From NCBI RefSeq assembly GCF_000335475.2, contig NZ_ANAH02000066.1, positions 62,001 to 126,000 of the forward strand: a DNA stretch of 64,000 nt, in the 5' to 3' direction. Positions 9,457-17,516 of the stretch are shown piece after piece. Under the pieces are notes generated by a model that saw only the letters and a program-made list of their open reading frames with translations, was not told the origin of the DNA and ran no database searches. This DNA is from Cystobacter fuscus DSM 2262. Its GTDB lineage: Bacteria > Myxococcota > Myxococcia > Myxococcales > Myxococcaceae. The translations under genes and the position numbers were made by a program. Each line of letters begins with the position of its first letter. Position 1 is the stretch's first letter.

Positions 9457-10111
9457 CGGCGTGCATCGGGCAGCCGGTGGCGATCTGCCGGAGGAACTGG
9501 CTGTTGTCGTAGTAGTGCTCGACCTCGAGGATCCGCAGATCCTCGGCCACGCGCGCCACGCTCATGCCGAAGATCTCCACCCGCTGCCCGTTGGGAGCCT
9601 GTCCCTTGTAGGGGCCCGTGAAGTTGCCCCAGTGGCGCCACTTGAAGCTCACCGACGGCGGCGCCGAGTACACCTCGAGCACCTCCCAGAAGAAGCCCTC
9701 GGGGAAGGCGGTGTGGAAGACGTCGTGCGACGACTCGAACGTCTCCTCGCTGGCCTTGTAGTACTGCGTGTCACCGAGGAAGACGTTGTAGCTGCCGCGC
9801 GCGGCGATGTCGTCGGCGCTGGCCCACGTGCCTCCGTTGACGTTGGTGCGGAACCGGTCGCGCACGACCGACACCCACTGCGCGGGATCGGCCTTGTGCG
9901 AGACCTCCATCTCGAACACGCGCACGAGGTTCTCCACCACCATTTCCAGGGAGCCCGTGGGGAATTGGCGCGTACGCTCCTTGTGCACGGTGATGTTCGT
10001 CAGGTGGTAGTCCGGGCGCCCGTGGCGCCACTTCACGTCTTCATCGTTCTCGACGACGGCGTCTCGTCCCTGCAACCAGAGCGGTTCCGTGGTCGGCTTG
10101 GTGGTGCTCAT
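9443..10111 (-). CDS. SnoaL-like polyketide-cyclase-fold protein
   Basis: A 222-residue cytoplasmic protein. ATG 10111 has AGGAG 5 nt upstream; longer frames lack support. The sequence (RTRQFPTGSLEMVVENLVRVFEMEV, RGSYNVFLGD, then FKWRHWGNFTGPYKG and VEIFGMSVARV) fits a duplicated SnoaL-like alpha+beta barrel of the ester-cyclase/NTF2 superfamily, common in small-molecule metabolism. The final strand ILEVEHYYDNSQFLRQ is typical. No catalytic role is assigned; NTF2-like folds serve as cyclases, hydratases or plain binding proteins. Divergent from the small exported NTF2-like gene at 10275. Confidence 0.8.
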   Translation of the reverse strand: MSTTKPTTEPLWLQGRDAVVENDEDVKWRHGRPDYHLTNITVHKERTRQFPTGSLEMVVENLVRVFEMEVSHKADPAQWVSVVRDRFRTNVNGGTWASADDIAARGSYNVFLGDTQYYKASEETFESSHDVFHTAFPEGFFWEVLEVYSAPPSVSFKWRHWGNFTGPYKGQAPNGQRVEIFGMSVARVAEDLRILEVEHYYDNSQFLRQIATGCPMHAAGAK

Positions 10112-10274
10112 GACGTCTCCTGGGGGGGTAGGGGCTCTTCGAGCCGGGGGCTCATTGTAGCAGCGGCCCACACTCGCCGTGTTGCCCCCGCCGCGATTCC
10201 CGCCGGGTCTGACGACTGATCGCGCATGCCCGGGTGTGCCATGCTCCGCCTCCTTTTTTGGATGGGGTGGACAC

Positions 10275-10766
10275 ATGACACGTATCGTTCCGGCCACGTC
10301 GTTGCTGGCCCTGCTGTTCCTCTTGCCCACGGCGTGCTCGGACGCGAGCCATGCCCAGGACGAAATGGAGCTGCGCCAGCTCGTGGCGGTCCAGGCCGAG
10401 GCGTGGAATCGCGGGGACGCGACGGCGTGGACCCAGGATTTCACTCAGGACTCGGACTTCATCAACATCGTGGGGAGCCTCTTTGAAGGACGGGCGGAGA
10501 TCGAGCAGCGCCACGCCGCCATCTTCGCCACCATCTTCAAGGGCAGTCAGGTCAAGGTGACGGTGCGCCGGATCGTGTTCCCCGAAGCGGACATCGCCGT
10601 GGTGGACACGATCCACGAGTTGACGGGACACACCGGACTGCCTCCGGGAGTGCAGAACACCCAGCCCGGGCTGCTGCGCACCCAGATGAAGTACGTGATG
10701 AAGAAGATCTCCGGGCAGTGGCGGATCCTCGCCGGGCACAACACGGATGTGAAGCCCGCTCCCTAG
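10275..10766 (+). CDS. Exported SgcJ/EcaC-type NTF2-like protein (DUF4440 type)
   Basis: A 163-residue protein with a signal peptide (MTRIVPATSLLALLFLLPTAC) whose Cys is preceded by P-T-A rather than a clean lipobox, so it is either a lipoprotein or a cleaved secreted protein. The mature part (LRQLVAVQAEAWNRGDATAW, then DFINIVGSLFEGRAEI, and MKYVMKKISGQWRILAGHNT) is the DUF4440/SgcJ-EcaC group of SnoaL-like proteins. No enzymatic activity is established for most of this group. ATG 10275 is the only start giving the signal peptide. It precedes the halogenase-like operon by 81 bp on the same strand but there is no proof of co-transcription. Confidence 0.8.
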   Translation: MTRIVPATSLLALLFLLPTACSDASHAQDEMELRQLVAVQAEAWNRGDATAWTQDFTQDSDFINIVGSLFEGRAEIEQRHAAIFATIFKGSQVKVTVRRIVFPEADIAVVDTIHELTGHTGLPPGVQNTQPGLLRTQMKYVMKKISGQWRILAGHNTDVKPAP

Positions 10767-10847
10767 CCTCGGCGATGCACGGCCCGGGAGCTTCCGGTAA
10801 GGTCGAGGCTCCATCGGGACCGACCGCCACGGGCGGGGAGACGCACA

Positions 10848-12725
10848 ATGGAGCAGGCCACTCAGGGACAGGCGCAGGTGGTCGACGCGGACGTGGCCAT
10901 CATGGGCGCGGGCATCGTCGGTCTCTTCAACGCACTGCAATACGCGAAGCGGGGCTTCCGGGTCCTCCTGCTCGACAACGCGCGGGGGCAGAAGCGCAGC
11001 TTCAAGGTGGGCGAGTCGTTCCTCATCTTCACCAACCCCTTCCTGCGCACGGTGGGGGGGTTGGATGCGTTCGCCGGGGAGTGCTTTCCCAAGCACGGCG
11101 TGTGGTTCACCTACGGGCTGGAACACTCCGAGCGCTTCGAGGCGACCTCCGAGTGGGGCGTCCACGCGGATCCTCCCCACTACCTGTATGAGCAGGCCCA
11201 GGACAAACGCTACTTCCGGGCCTCGCTCATGGACGTGCAGATCGTCCGGCCGGAAGCGGAGGACGTGATGCGTGAGTCGCTCGCGTCCTTTCCCAACGTG
11301 CGCTTCCTGGACACCGTGAAGGTGCGCGACGTGGTCATCCAGGAGGAGGAGGGCCGGCCCCACGAGCTGCGCTGGGAGTGTCAGGCCACGCGCGAGCAGG
11401 GCACGGTGCGCGCCCGGTGGGTGTTGGACTGCTCGGGGCGCAACCGCCTGCTGGCCAGGAAGCAGAAGCACGCCGTCGAGCTGAAGGATGGCTTCCAGAC
11501 AACGGCCGTGTGGGGCCAGTTCGAGGGCATCACCGATGACCTCTTCGGCGAGCCGTGGGTGCACACGTACGCCGATGGCGACCAGACCTCGAGGGATCTG
11601 CACACCCTGCACCTGTGGGGCGAGGGTTATTGGATCTGGGTCATCCGGCTGTCCAAGCAGCGCATCAGCGTGGGGGCGACGTTCGATCAGCGCAAGCCGC
11701 CGCCGGGGGCGACGCCCGAGGCCCAGCTCTGGGAGCTCATCGGCCGCCATCCTCCGCTGCGCAAGGCCCTGGCCCAGGAGCGGATGCTCGAGTTCCGCAT
11801 GTACCGCGACGTGCAGTACATGACCGACACCTTCGTGAGCGCCAAACGCTACGGGATGATGGGAGACGCGGCCTCCATCGTGGATGCCTATTACAGCCAG
11901 GGCATCTCGCTGGCGCTGGTGAGCTCCTGGCACGTCGCCAACCTCGTCGAGCAGGATCTGCGGGGTGGGGGGATGGACCCGGAGTACCTCGAGCGGGTGA
12001 ACCGGGCGACCCGGCAGGACTGGCACATCATGCGCAACATGATCCGCGAGAAGTACACGCCGGCCATCGCGGACAGCCGCTTCTTCGTGCTCTCGCACAT
12101 GCTCGACCTGAGCATCTTCTGGTCCGCGGGGGCCTCCCGCTCGCGCATCTCGCGCTGGCTGGTGGAGACGGGGGGAGACACGCGTCGCGAAACGCCCGAG
12201 CTGCGTGAGCTGCGCGAGTACCTCTCGCGGCACATGTTCTACTCCCAGACGAAGCCCTGGCACTGGCTGTCGCCGGAGCGCGTCCGGGAACTCCAGGGGC
12301 GCCTGCAGGCGGGAATCGGGGAGCGCGCGCGCTGGCGTCTCGAGCACGGTATCCGCGTGCCGACGCTCAAGGCCATCGTCCGGCTCGCGGCCCCCGTGCC
12401 CCAGTTGTGGAAGCTGCCGTTCCTGCGCGGCCAGGAGCGCGCGGACCTCTCCGCGGAGGACTTCATCCATCCGGAGAAGTTCCTCGAGCGCGTCCCCGCG
12501 TGGCTGCGCCGCTGGCTGCCCGAGTCCTCGTCGGAGCGGCTCTCCCGGGCCATCGCCGTGCGCGGGCAAACCCTGCTGGTGCTCTTCCTGCTGGGCTATG
12601 CCTATGACTGGGCCGACACCGAGGTCCAGAAGCTCCTGCTCCAGCTCGGGCTCCTCGAGCCCGACTCCAGGGCGGAGCCCCAGGAGACCGAGGCGCCATC
12701 CCCCGTTCGCAAGGTCGCCTCCTAG
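10848..12725 (+). CDS. FAD-dependent oxidoreductase of the flavin halogenase superfamily
   Basis: A 625-residue protein. The Rossmann GxGxxG is GAGIVG (residues 20-25); a VGES motif follows at 54-57 (halogenases have GES near FAD), WIWVI lies near residue 262 (the halogenase WxWxIP motif, but with Arg in place of Pro), and the second FAD segment GDAASIVDAYYSQG is near 340. This places it with tryptophan-halogenase-like flavoproteins, which include halogenases and hydroxylases; loss of the Pro makes halogenation uncertain. The C-terminal ~200 residues are an extension ending in a hydrophobic stretch (TLLVLFLLGYAYDW, ~575-590), suggesting membrane contact. First gene of a tight operon with an ABC importer (next start 5 bp after its stop). 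Confidence 0.8.
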   Translation: MEQATQGQAQVVDADVAIMGAGIVGLFNALQYAKRGFRVLLLDNARGQKRSFKVGESFLIFTNPFLRTVGGLDAFAGECFPKHGVWFTYGLEHSERFEATSEWGVHADPPHYLYEQAQDKRYFRASLMDVQIVRPEAEDVMRESLASFPNVRFLDTVKVRDVVIQEEEGRPHELRWECQATREQGTVRARWVLDCSGRNRLLARKQKHAVELKDGFQTTAVWGQFEGITDDLFGEPWVHTYADGDQTSRDLHTLHLWGEGYWIWVIRLSKQRISVGATFDQRKPPPGATPEAQLWELIGRHPPLRKALAQERMLEFRMYRDVQYMTDTFVSAKRYGMMGDAASIVDAYYSQGISLALVSSWHVANLVEQDLRGGGMDPEYLERVNRATRQDWHIMRNMIREKYTPAIADSRFFVLSHMLDLSIFWSAGASRSRISRWLVETGGDTRRETPELRELREYLSRHMFYSQTKPWHWLSPERVRELQGRLQAGIGERARWRLEHGIRVPTLKAIVRLAAPVPQLWKLPFLRGQERADLSAEDFIHPEKFLERVPAWLRRWLPESSSERLSRAIAVRGQTLLVLFLLGYAYDWADTEVQKLLLQLGLLEPDSRAEPQETEAPSPVRKVAS

Positions 12726-12730
12726 CCCGG

Positions 12731-13507
12731 ATGTCGAGCCAACTCCGATGGCGCGTGGGCGCCTCCTGCGTGGGATTGGTCCTGTTCGTCCTGCTCTGGG
12801 ATGTCGCGCTGTATGTCTCGGGTGCGCCGCTGCTGCCCCGGCCCTGGCAGGTGGGGCTCGGGCTGCTGGAGCTGCTGCGTCGGGGCGTGCTGTTCAAGCA
12901 CCTCATCGCCTCCTTGTTCCGGGTGACGTGGGGCTTCCTGCTGGCGGTGGCGGTGGCGCTGCCCCTGGGGTTCGTCCTGGGCTGGAGCCTTCACGCGGGC
13001 CGCTCCCTGGGCCCCTTCGTCCAGCTCGTGCGCCCCATCAGCCCGCTGGCGTGGATTCCCCTGGCCATCCTCTGGTTCGGACTGGGTGATGCCTCGGCCG
13101 TCTTCATCATCTTCATCGCCTCGGCGCCGCCGCTGACGCTGGCCGCCATGAACGCGGTGCGCAACGTGCCCGCGGTCTACGTGCGGGCCGGCCAGAACTT
13201 CGGGTTGGACACCCGGCGGCTCTTCCTGCGCGTCCTCCTGCCCGCGGCCCTGCCCGAGCTGCTCTCCGGCATGCGCCTGACGCTGGGCATCTCGTGGCTC
13301 GTCGTCGTGGCGGCGGAGATGATCGCCGTGAACTCCGGACTGGGCTACCTGATCGTCGACTCCCGCAACGCGGGCAACCGGTACGATCTGGTGGTCGCGG
13401 GCATGGTATTGATTGGCCTCACCGGACTGGCGCTCGATCGGGCGATGGCGCGAGTGGCCCGCTCGCTCATGCATCGCCAGGACGTGGTCGGCGAGGAGCC
13501 AGGATGA
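12731..13507 (+). CDS. ABC transporter permease (NitT/TauT/SsuC type)
   Basis: A 258-residue inner-membrane permease with about six TM segments. The signature loop ISPLAWIPLAILWFGLGDASAVFIIFIA is the EAA-type motif of the BPD_transp_1 family as found in nitrate, taurine and alkanesulfonate importers. VPAVYVRAGQNFGLD and LGISWLVVVAAEMIAVNSGLGYLI complete the family pattern. The stop overlaps the ATPase start (ATGA, 13504-13507). A second, related but distinct permease lies at 14299, so the membrane channel may be a heterodimer. Confidence 0.9.
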   Translation: MSSQLRWRVGASCVGLVLFVLLWDVALYVSGAPLLPRPWQVGLGLLELLRRGVLFKHLIASLFRVTWGFLLAVAVALPLGFVLGWSLHAGRSLGPFVQLVRPISPLAWIPLAILWFGLGDASAVFIIFIASAPPLTLAAMNAVRNVPAVYVRAGQNFGLDTRRLFLRVLLPAALPELLSGMRLTLGISWLVVVAAEMIAVNSGLGYLIVDSRNAGNRYDLVVAGMVLIGLTGLALDRAMARVARSLMHRQDVVGEEPG

Positions 13508-14283
13508 GCGTCGAGAACCCCCTGAAGTCTGGCGCCATCAAGCTGCGAGCCCGTGGCGTCTCGGTGCACTTCCCGGGAGAGGGGCAGCCGCGCCAGGCGC
13601 TCGCTCCGGTGGACTTCGAGTGCCGGGAGGGCGAGTTCCTCTGCCTGCTCGGACCGTCCGGGTGTGGCAAGACCACGCTGCTCAACGTCATTGGCGGCTT
13701 CCTGAAGCCCACCACGGGGCAGGTGCTCATCGATGGAGAGCCCGTCACCCGGCCCGATCCGCGACGCATCTTCGTCTTCCAGGAGCGCGGCGTCTTCCCC
13801 TGGCTCACGGTGGAGGAGAACATCGGCTTTGGCCTGACCGACCTGCCCGCGCCCGAGCGGCGGCGGCGGCTCTCCCACTACCTGGAGCTGGTGGGGCTCA
13901 CGGGCTTCGCGCGGGCCTGGCCCTCGGAGCTGTCCGGAGGGATGAAGCAGCGGCTCGAGGTCGCGCGGGCGCTCGCCGTCAAACCCGACATGCTCTTCCT
14001 GGACGAGCCCTTCAGCGCGCTCGATGCCATCACCCGTCACACCCTGCGCCAGGAGCTGCTGCGCATCCAGGCCGCCGAGCGGCAGACGATCCTCTTCGTC
14101 ACCCACGACATCGACGAGTCCGTCCAGCTCGCGGATCGCGTGCTCGTCATGTCGTCCCGGCCGGGCCGCATCCAGCGGGTGGTGGACATCGAGCTGCCAC
14201 ACCCCCGGGATCTCAGCTCCCCGCGCTATCTCCAGTACCGCGACGAGCTGTTGGATGAGCTGGGTCTGGCCCATCAGGTGTGA
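13504..14283 (+). CDS. ABC transporter ATP-binding protein (NitT/TauT type)
   Basis: A 259-residue cytoplasmic ATPase energising the importer. Walker A is GPSGCGKTTL, the Q-loop is FQERGVFPWLTV, the ABC signature is LSGGMKQRLEVARAL, Walker B is MLFLDEP, and the H-loop is FVTHDIDES. These match SsuB/TauB/NrtD-like proteins. ATG 13504 overlaps the stop of the permease, giving translational coupling; longer in-frame starts run antiparallel into the permease gene and are not supported. Confidence 0.93.
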   Translation: MSVENPLKSGAIKLRARGVSVHFPGEGQPRQALAPVDFECREGEFLCLLGPSGCGKTTLLNVIGGFLKPTTGQVLIDGEPVTRPDPRRIFVFQERGVFPWLTVEENIGFGLTDLPAPERRRRLSHYLELVGLTGFARAWPSELSGGMKQRLEVARALAVKPDMLFLDEPFSALDAITRHTLRQELLRIQAAERQTILFVTHDIDESVQLADRVLVMSSRPGRIQRVVDIELPHPRDLSSPRYLQYRDELLDELGLAHQV

Positions 14284-14298
14284 GAGGGTGACGCGGCC

Positions 14299-15072
14299 AT
14301 GAACAGCTCGCGCAAGCTTCCAGGCCTCCTGTGGCCCTGTGCCGTGGGAGCGGTGCTGCTGGTGCTCTGGCACGCCGCCGTGAAGCTCACGGGGACGAAG
14401 GTGCTGCCCACTCCGTTCGAGGTGCTCCTGGGCGTGCGGGAGCTCGCTCTTCGCGGCCACCTGGTGCCCTACGTCCGGGACTCGCTCGTGCGCGTGCTGT
14501 CGGGCTATGCGCTCGCGGTGTTCCTGGGCCTGCCGGCGGGGTTGGTGATGGGCCTGCACCCGCTCACCGCCCGTGTGGCCGGGCCGGTCCTCCAGGTGCT
14601 GCGCCCCATCAGCCCGCTGGCCTGGAGTCCCGTGGCCATCCTCCTCTTCGGCGTGGCGAACACCGCGACCGTCTTCCTCGTCTTCCTGTCGTCCTTGTTT
14701 CCCATCGTGACGTACACGATGGAGGCCGTGCAGCGCGTCCCCGGCATCTACCTCCGGGTGGGGGACAACTTCGGCCTGGGCCGCTGGGCCCTGCTCCGCC
14801 GCGTCATCCTCCCCGCGTGCCTTCCCTACGCGCTCACCGGGCTGCGCCTCGCGCTGGGCGTGGCCTGGCTGGTGGTCGTCGCCGCGGAGATGATGGGGGT
14901 CGACTCGGGCCTGGGCTACCTCATCATCGACGCGCGCAACGCCGGCAAGCGCTATGATCTCGTCGTCGCCGGGATGCTGCTCATCGGCGTCATCGGTCTC
15001 GGCCTCGACGGACTCATGCGCCGCATCGAACGGGCCGGCGCCGTGCGCTGGGCCTTTCATCGGGAGAGCTGA
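14299..15072 (+). CDS. ABC transporter permease, second subunit (NitT/TauT type)
   Basis: A 257-residue paralogue of the permease at 12731, with the same loop order: ISPLAWSPVAILLFGVANTATVFLVFL, then VPGIYLRVGDNFGLG and LGVAWLVVVAAEMMGVDSGLGYLIIDARNAGKRYD. About six TM segments. Two permeases flanking a single ATPase suggests a heterodimeric channel. Spacing is 15 bp after the ATPase and 26 bp before the binding-protein start. Confidence 0.9.
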   Translation: MNSSRKLPGLLWPCAVGAVLLVLWHAAVKLTGTKVLPTPFEVLLGVRELALRGHLVPYVRDSLVRVLSGYALAVFLGLPAGLVMGLHPLTARVAGPVLQVLRPISPLAWSPVAILLFGVANTATVFLVFLSSLFPIVTYTMEAVQRVPGIYLRVGDNFGLGRWALLRRVILPACLPYALTGLRLALGVAWLVVVAAEMMGVDSGLGYLIIDARNAGKRYDLVVAGMLLIGVIGLGLDGLMRRIERAGAVRWAFHRES

Positions 15073-15098
15073 GGCGCTCCCTTCACCTGAAGAGAACC

Positions 15099-16172
15099 AT
15101 GTCCCCTCGCAAACTCGCCGCGGCGCTCACCCTCTGGGTCCTCTCGCTCACCGTGCTCCATGTCTCGCTCAACGTGCGCTGGGACGACGTCGTCAACGAG
15201 TGGCGTCCCGAGAGCGAGCGCAAGCTCAACGTCGCCTACATCCCAGTCACCTGACACCTCGCGTGCCCGGTGACCGACTACATCGCCCGTCGCTCACTCG
15301 ATCAGTATGTGTTCCTCCCCCGGCTGTTCCAGGGGTTCCCGGAGATCAAGGAGGCATTGATCTCCAATCGAGTGCAGGCGGGCTTCCTGGTCGCTCCCCT
15401 GGCCGTGGCCCTGCGGTCGCAGGGCGTTCCCATCAAGATCGTCTTCCTGGGTCACCGCTATGGCAGCGCGGCGGTGGTCAAGAAGGGGGGCCCCGTGAAG
15501 ACGGTGGCCGACCTGAAGGGGAAGACCGTGGCCATTCCCAGCCGCTTCTCGGACGAGCGGCTGCTCTTGCTGCGCGCCCTCGAGCAGCACGGGGTGCGCG
15601 CGGCGGACGTGCGCATCGTGGAGATGCCGCCCGCCGACGTGGCGGCGGCCCTGGCGTCCAATGCCATCGACGGGTTCGTCATGGGCGAGCCCTTTCCGTC
15701 GCAGGCGGAGATGGGGGGCTACGGCCACGTGCTCTTTCACGCGCGCGAGTACTGGCCGGACTACCTGTCCTGTGTGCTGGTCGTGCGGGAGGACGTCATC
15801 CAGCGGCGCCCCGAGGCGGTCCAGGTGCTGGTGGATGGCATCGCCCGCTCGGGACTGTGGTTGGACTCGGGCCAGAGCGAGCGCGAGTACGCCGCCGAGT
15901 TCGTCGGGCGCTACTATTACAACCAGCCGCCCTCGCTCCTGAAGTGGGCGCTGACGAGGCCATTGGACCGCGTGCGGTTCAACCCGCTGATTCCCCGAAG
16001 GGATGACTTCGAGCTCGTCACCCGGCTGATGCTCGAGAACAAGTTGATCGACAAGCCCATCGCCTTCGAGGAGTACGTGGACTCGCGCTTCGCGGAAGGC
16101 GCCGCCTACGAGACGGCGTGGGACTATCCCGTGGGGGCCGGGCGGTTGGATCCGGAGAAGGCGGACGACTGA
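15099..16172 (+). CDS. ABC transporter substrate-binding protein, interrupted by an in-frame TGA at codon 52
   Basis: ATG 15099 gives an N-terminal signal/anchor (LAAALTLWVLSLTVLHVSL) and then NVAYIPVT, after which the frame meets TGA at 15252-15254 and continues without interruption as HLACPVTDYIARRSLD to the TAA/TGA at 16172. Both sides clearly belong to one NMT1/NrtA-like periplasmic binding protein (VQAGFLVAPLAVALRSQG, IVFLGHRYGSAAVV). In relatives as I remember them the motif reads PVTCHLxCPVTD, so TGA sits in place of the first Cys. Options: selenocysteine, a TGC-to-TGA nonsense mutation, or a base-call error. A GTG at 15270 could restart translation but would lack the export signal and has no Shine-Dalgarno. 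Last gene of the halogenase-ABC operon. Confidence 0.75.
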
Positions 16173-16175
16173 TGC

Positions 16176-17516
16176 TCAGGAGCGGTGGCGCTCGGCCACG
16201 CGGTAGAGTTGGGTGAGGGAAGAGTCCAACAGCGACTGGCGCGAGCGCATGTAGCGCCAGGCCCGGACGAAGGGCAACCAGACGCGCTGGCCCACGAGCA
16301 CCTGGGTCTCCTCGAGCTTCTGGCGTGGAATCCACTGACCCCCCAGGTGGCGCACCAGCACCTGACCCAGGTACGCGCCAATGGTGGGCACCGCCCGCGC
16401 GTCGATGTTCTCCCGCTCGAAGACACTCGGGAAGTCCTCGTGCCAGAACTGGAAGTCCACGTCCGTGAGGGACTCGGGGGTTGCCTGGAAGACGGAGGGC
16501 ACCTTCGTGTGCATCAGCGCCACCAGGAGTTCGGCGAGGTAGCTGTAGTGCTCGCGGGCACGCTCGGGGTCCGCCACGTCCGAGGGCAGGGCGGCGGTGG
16601 CCGGGCGCCACTCCTCGGGCTCGGGCGGTGGGTTCGCGTTGAACCCGGCGATCTTCCGCTGGCGCTCGTGAATGGCGACGTCATCCACCACGCGGGAGAG
16701 GAGCGGTGCCACGTCTGGGGGGAAGCGGGGCTCCACGAGGGCGAGCGTGGCGCTGCGCTCGCGCAGGGTGCGCAGCACGGTGGAGAAGTCCAGGTCCGGG
16801 CGGAGGTGGGCATGGGCACGGGCCTGGGCCAGGCGTGCCTCCTCGCTGGCGAAGTCCGTGGCGGTGGGCCACGTCACCAGGAGCACGGAGCCGTTGGGGA
16901 GTTCCTCCACCCGCCAGGCCGGCGTGGACAGCATGCGCTCGCGTCCGACGCTCTCCACCAGCTTGGGGCCGAAGACGTTGAGCCAGAACACCTCATAGAT
17001 TTTGTCGAATCCGTTTCGAATGGATGTCTGCATATCGCGGCCGAAACGGGGTGCGCCAGACAACTGGTCGTCTGCCAGACTATGGGCCAAGGCATGGGAG
17101 ACAGGGTAGCGAGAGGCCCAGGTGCGCATCATCTCCACGACGCGAGGGCAGCGCTCCGCCTCCATGAAGAAGGAGAGCGGGTAGACCGTGAGCAGAAGAT
17201 CCAATTTAGGAGGGCAGGTCGAAAAATAGAGTCTGAGCGTCATGTCCAACACGGGCCACTTCGTCCGGTGGAGCCCGATGGTGACTCCTCTCTCGCTGCG
17301 CTCCTCCTCCAACGACTTCCAGACGGCAGCGCGGTTGTATTTACGTCGCCGTTTGCCCTCGACGACATCTGGCATCCATTCGCCCGAAAACTCCTCGAGC
17401 GTTTGGAAGAAGGGCTCCAACTCGCGCTCCAGTGCCACTCGCGAGTCGAAGGCACCATCGAAGGTGATCCGGAGCCCATCGTCCGGATTCAAATCATACA
17501 TGCTCAGCACCTTCAT
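16176..17516 (-). CDS. Putative immunity protein for the adjacent lipoprotein toxin (paralogue B)
   Basis: A 446-residue cytoplasmic protein starting MKVLSMYDL, paralogous over its full length to the product of 2302-3636 and in the same position: its ATG overlaps the TGA of the toxin-like gene (17513-17516). The C-terminal half is the most conserved between the pair (for example GQWIPRQKLEETQVLVGQRVW here). Differences are spread over the N-terminal half, as expected if each immunity protein is matched to its own toxin. It remains open and intact although the upstream toxin frame is broken; keeping immunity is useful when siblings still carry the toxin. Function inferred from context only. 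Ends 3 bp from the convergent binding-protein gene. Confidence 0.75.
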   Translation of the reverse strand: MKVLSMYDLNPDDGLRITFDGAFDSRVALERELEPFFQTLEEFSGEWMPDVVEGKRRRKYNRAAVWKSLEEERSERGVTIGLHRTKWPVLDMTLRLYFSTCPPKLDLLLTVYPLSFFMEAERCPRVVEMMRTWASRYPVSHALAHSLADDQLSGAPRFGRDMQTSIRNGFDKIYEVFWLNVFGPKLVESVGRERMLSTPAWRVEELPNGSVLLVTWPTATDFASEEARLAQARAHAHLRPDLDFSTVLRTLRERSATLALVEPRFPPDVAPLLSRVVDDVAIHERQRKIAGFNANPPPEPEEWRPATAALPSDVADPERAREHYSYLAELLVALMHTKVPSVFQATPESLTDVDFQFWHEDFPSVFERENIDARAVPTIGAYLGQVLVRHLGGQWIPRQKLEETQVLVGQRVWLPFVRAWRYMRSRQSLLDSSLTQLYRVAERHRS

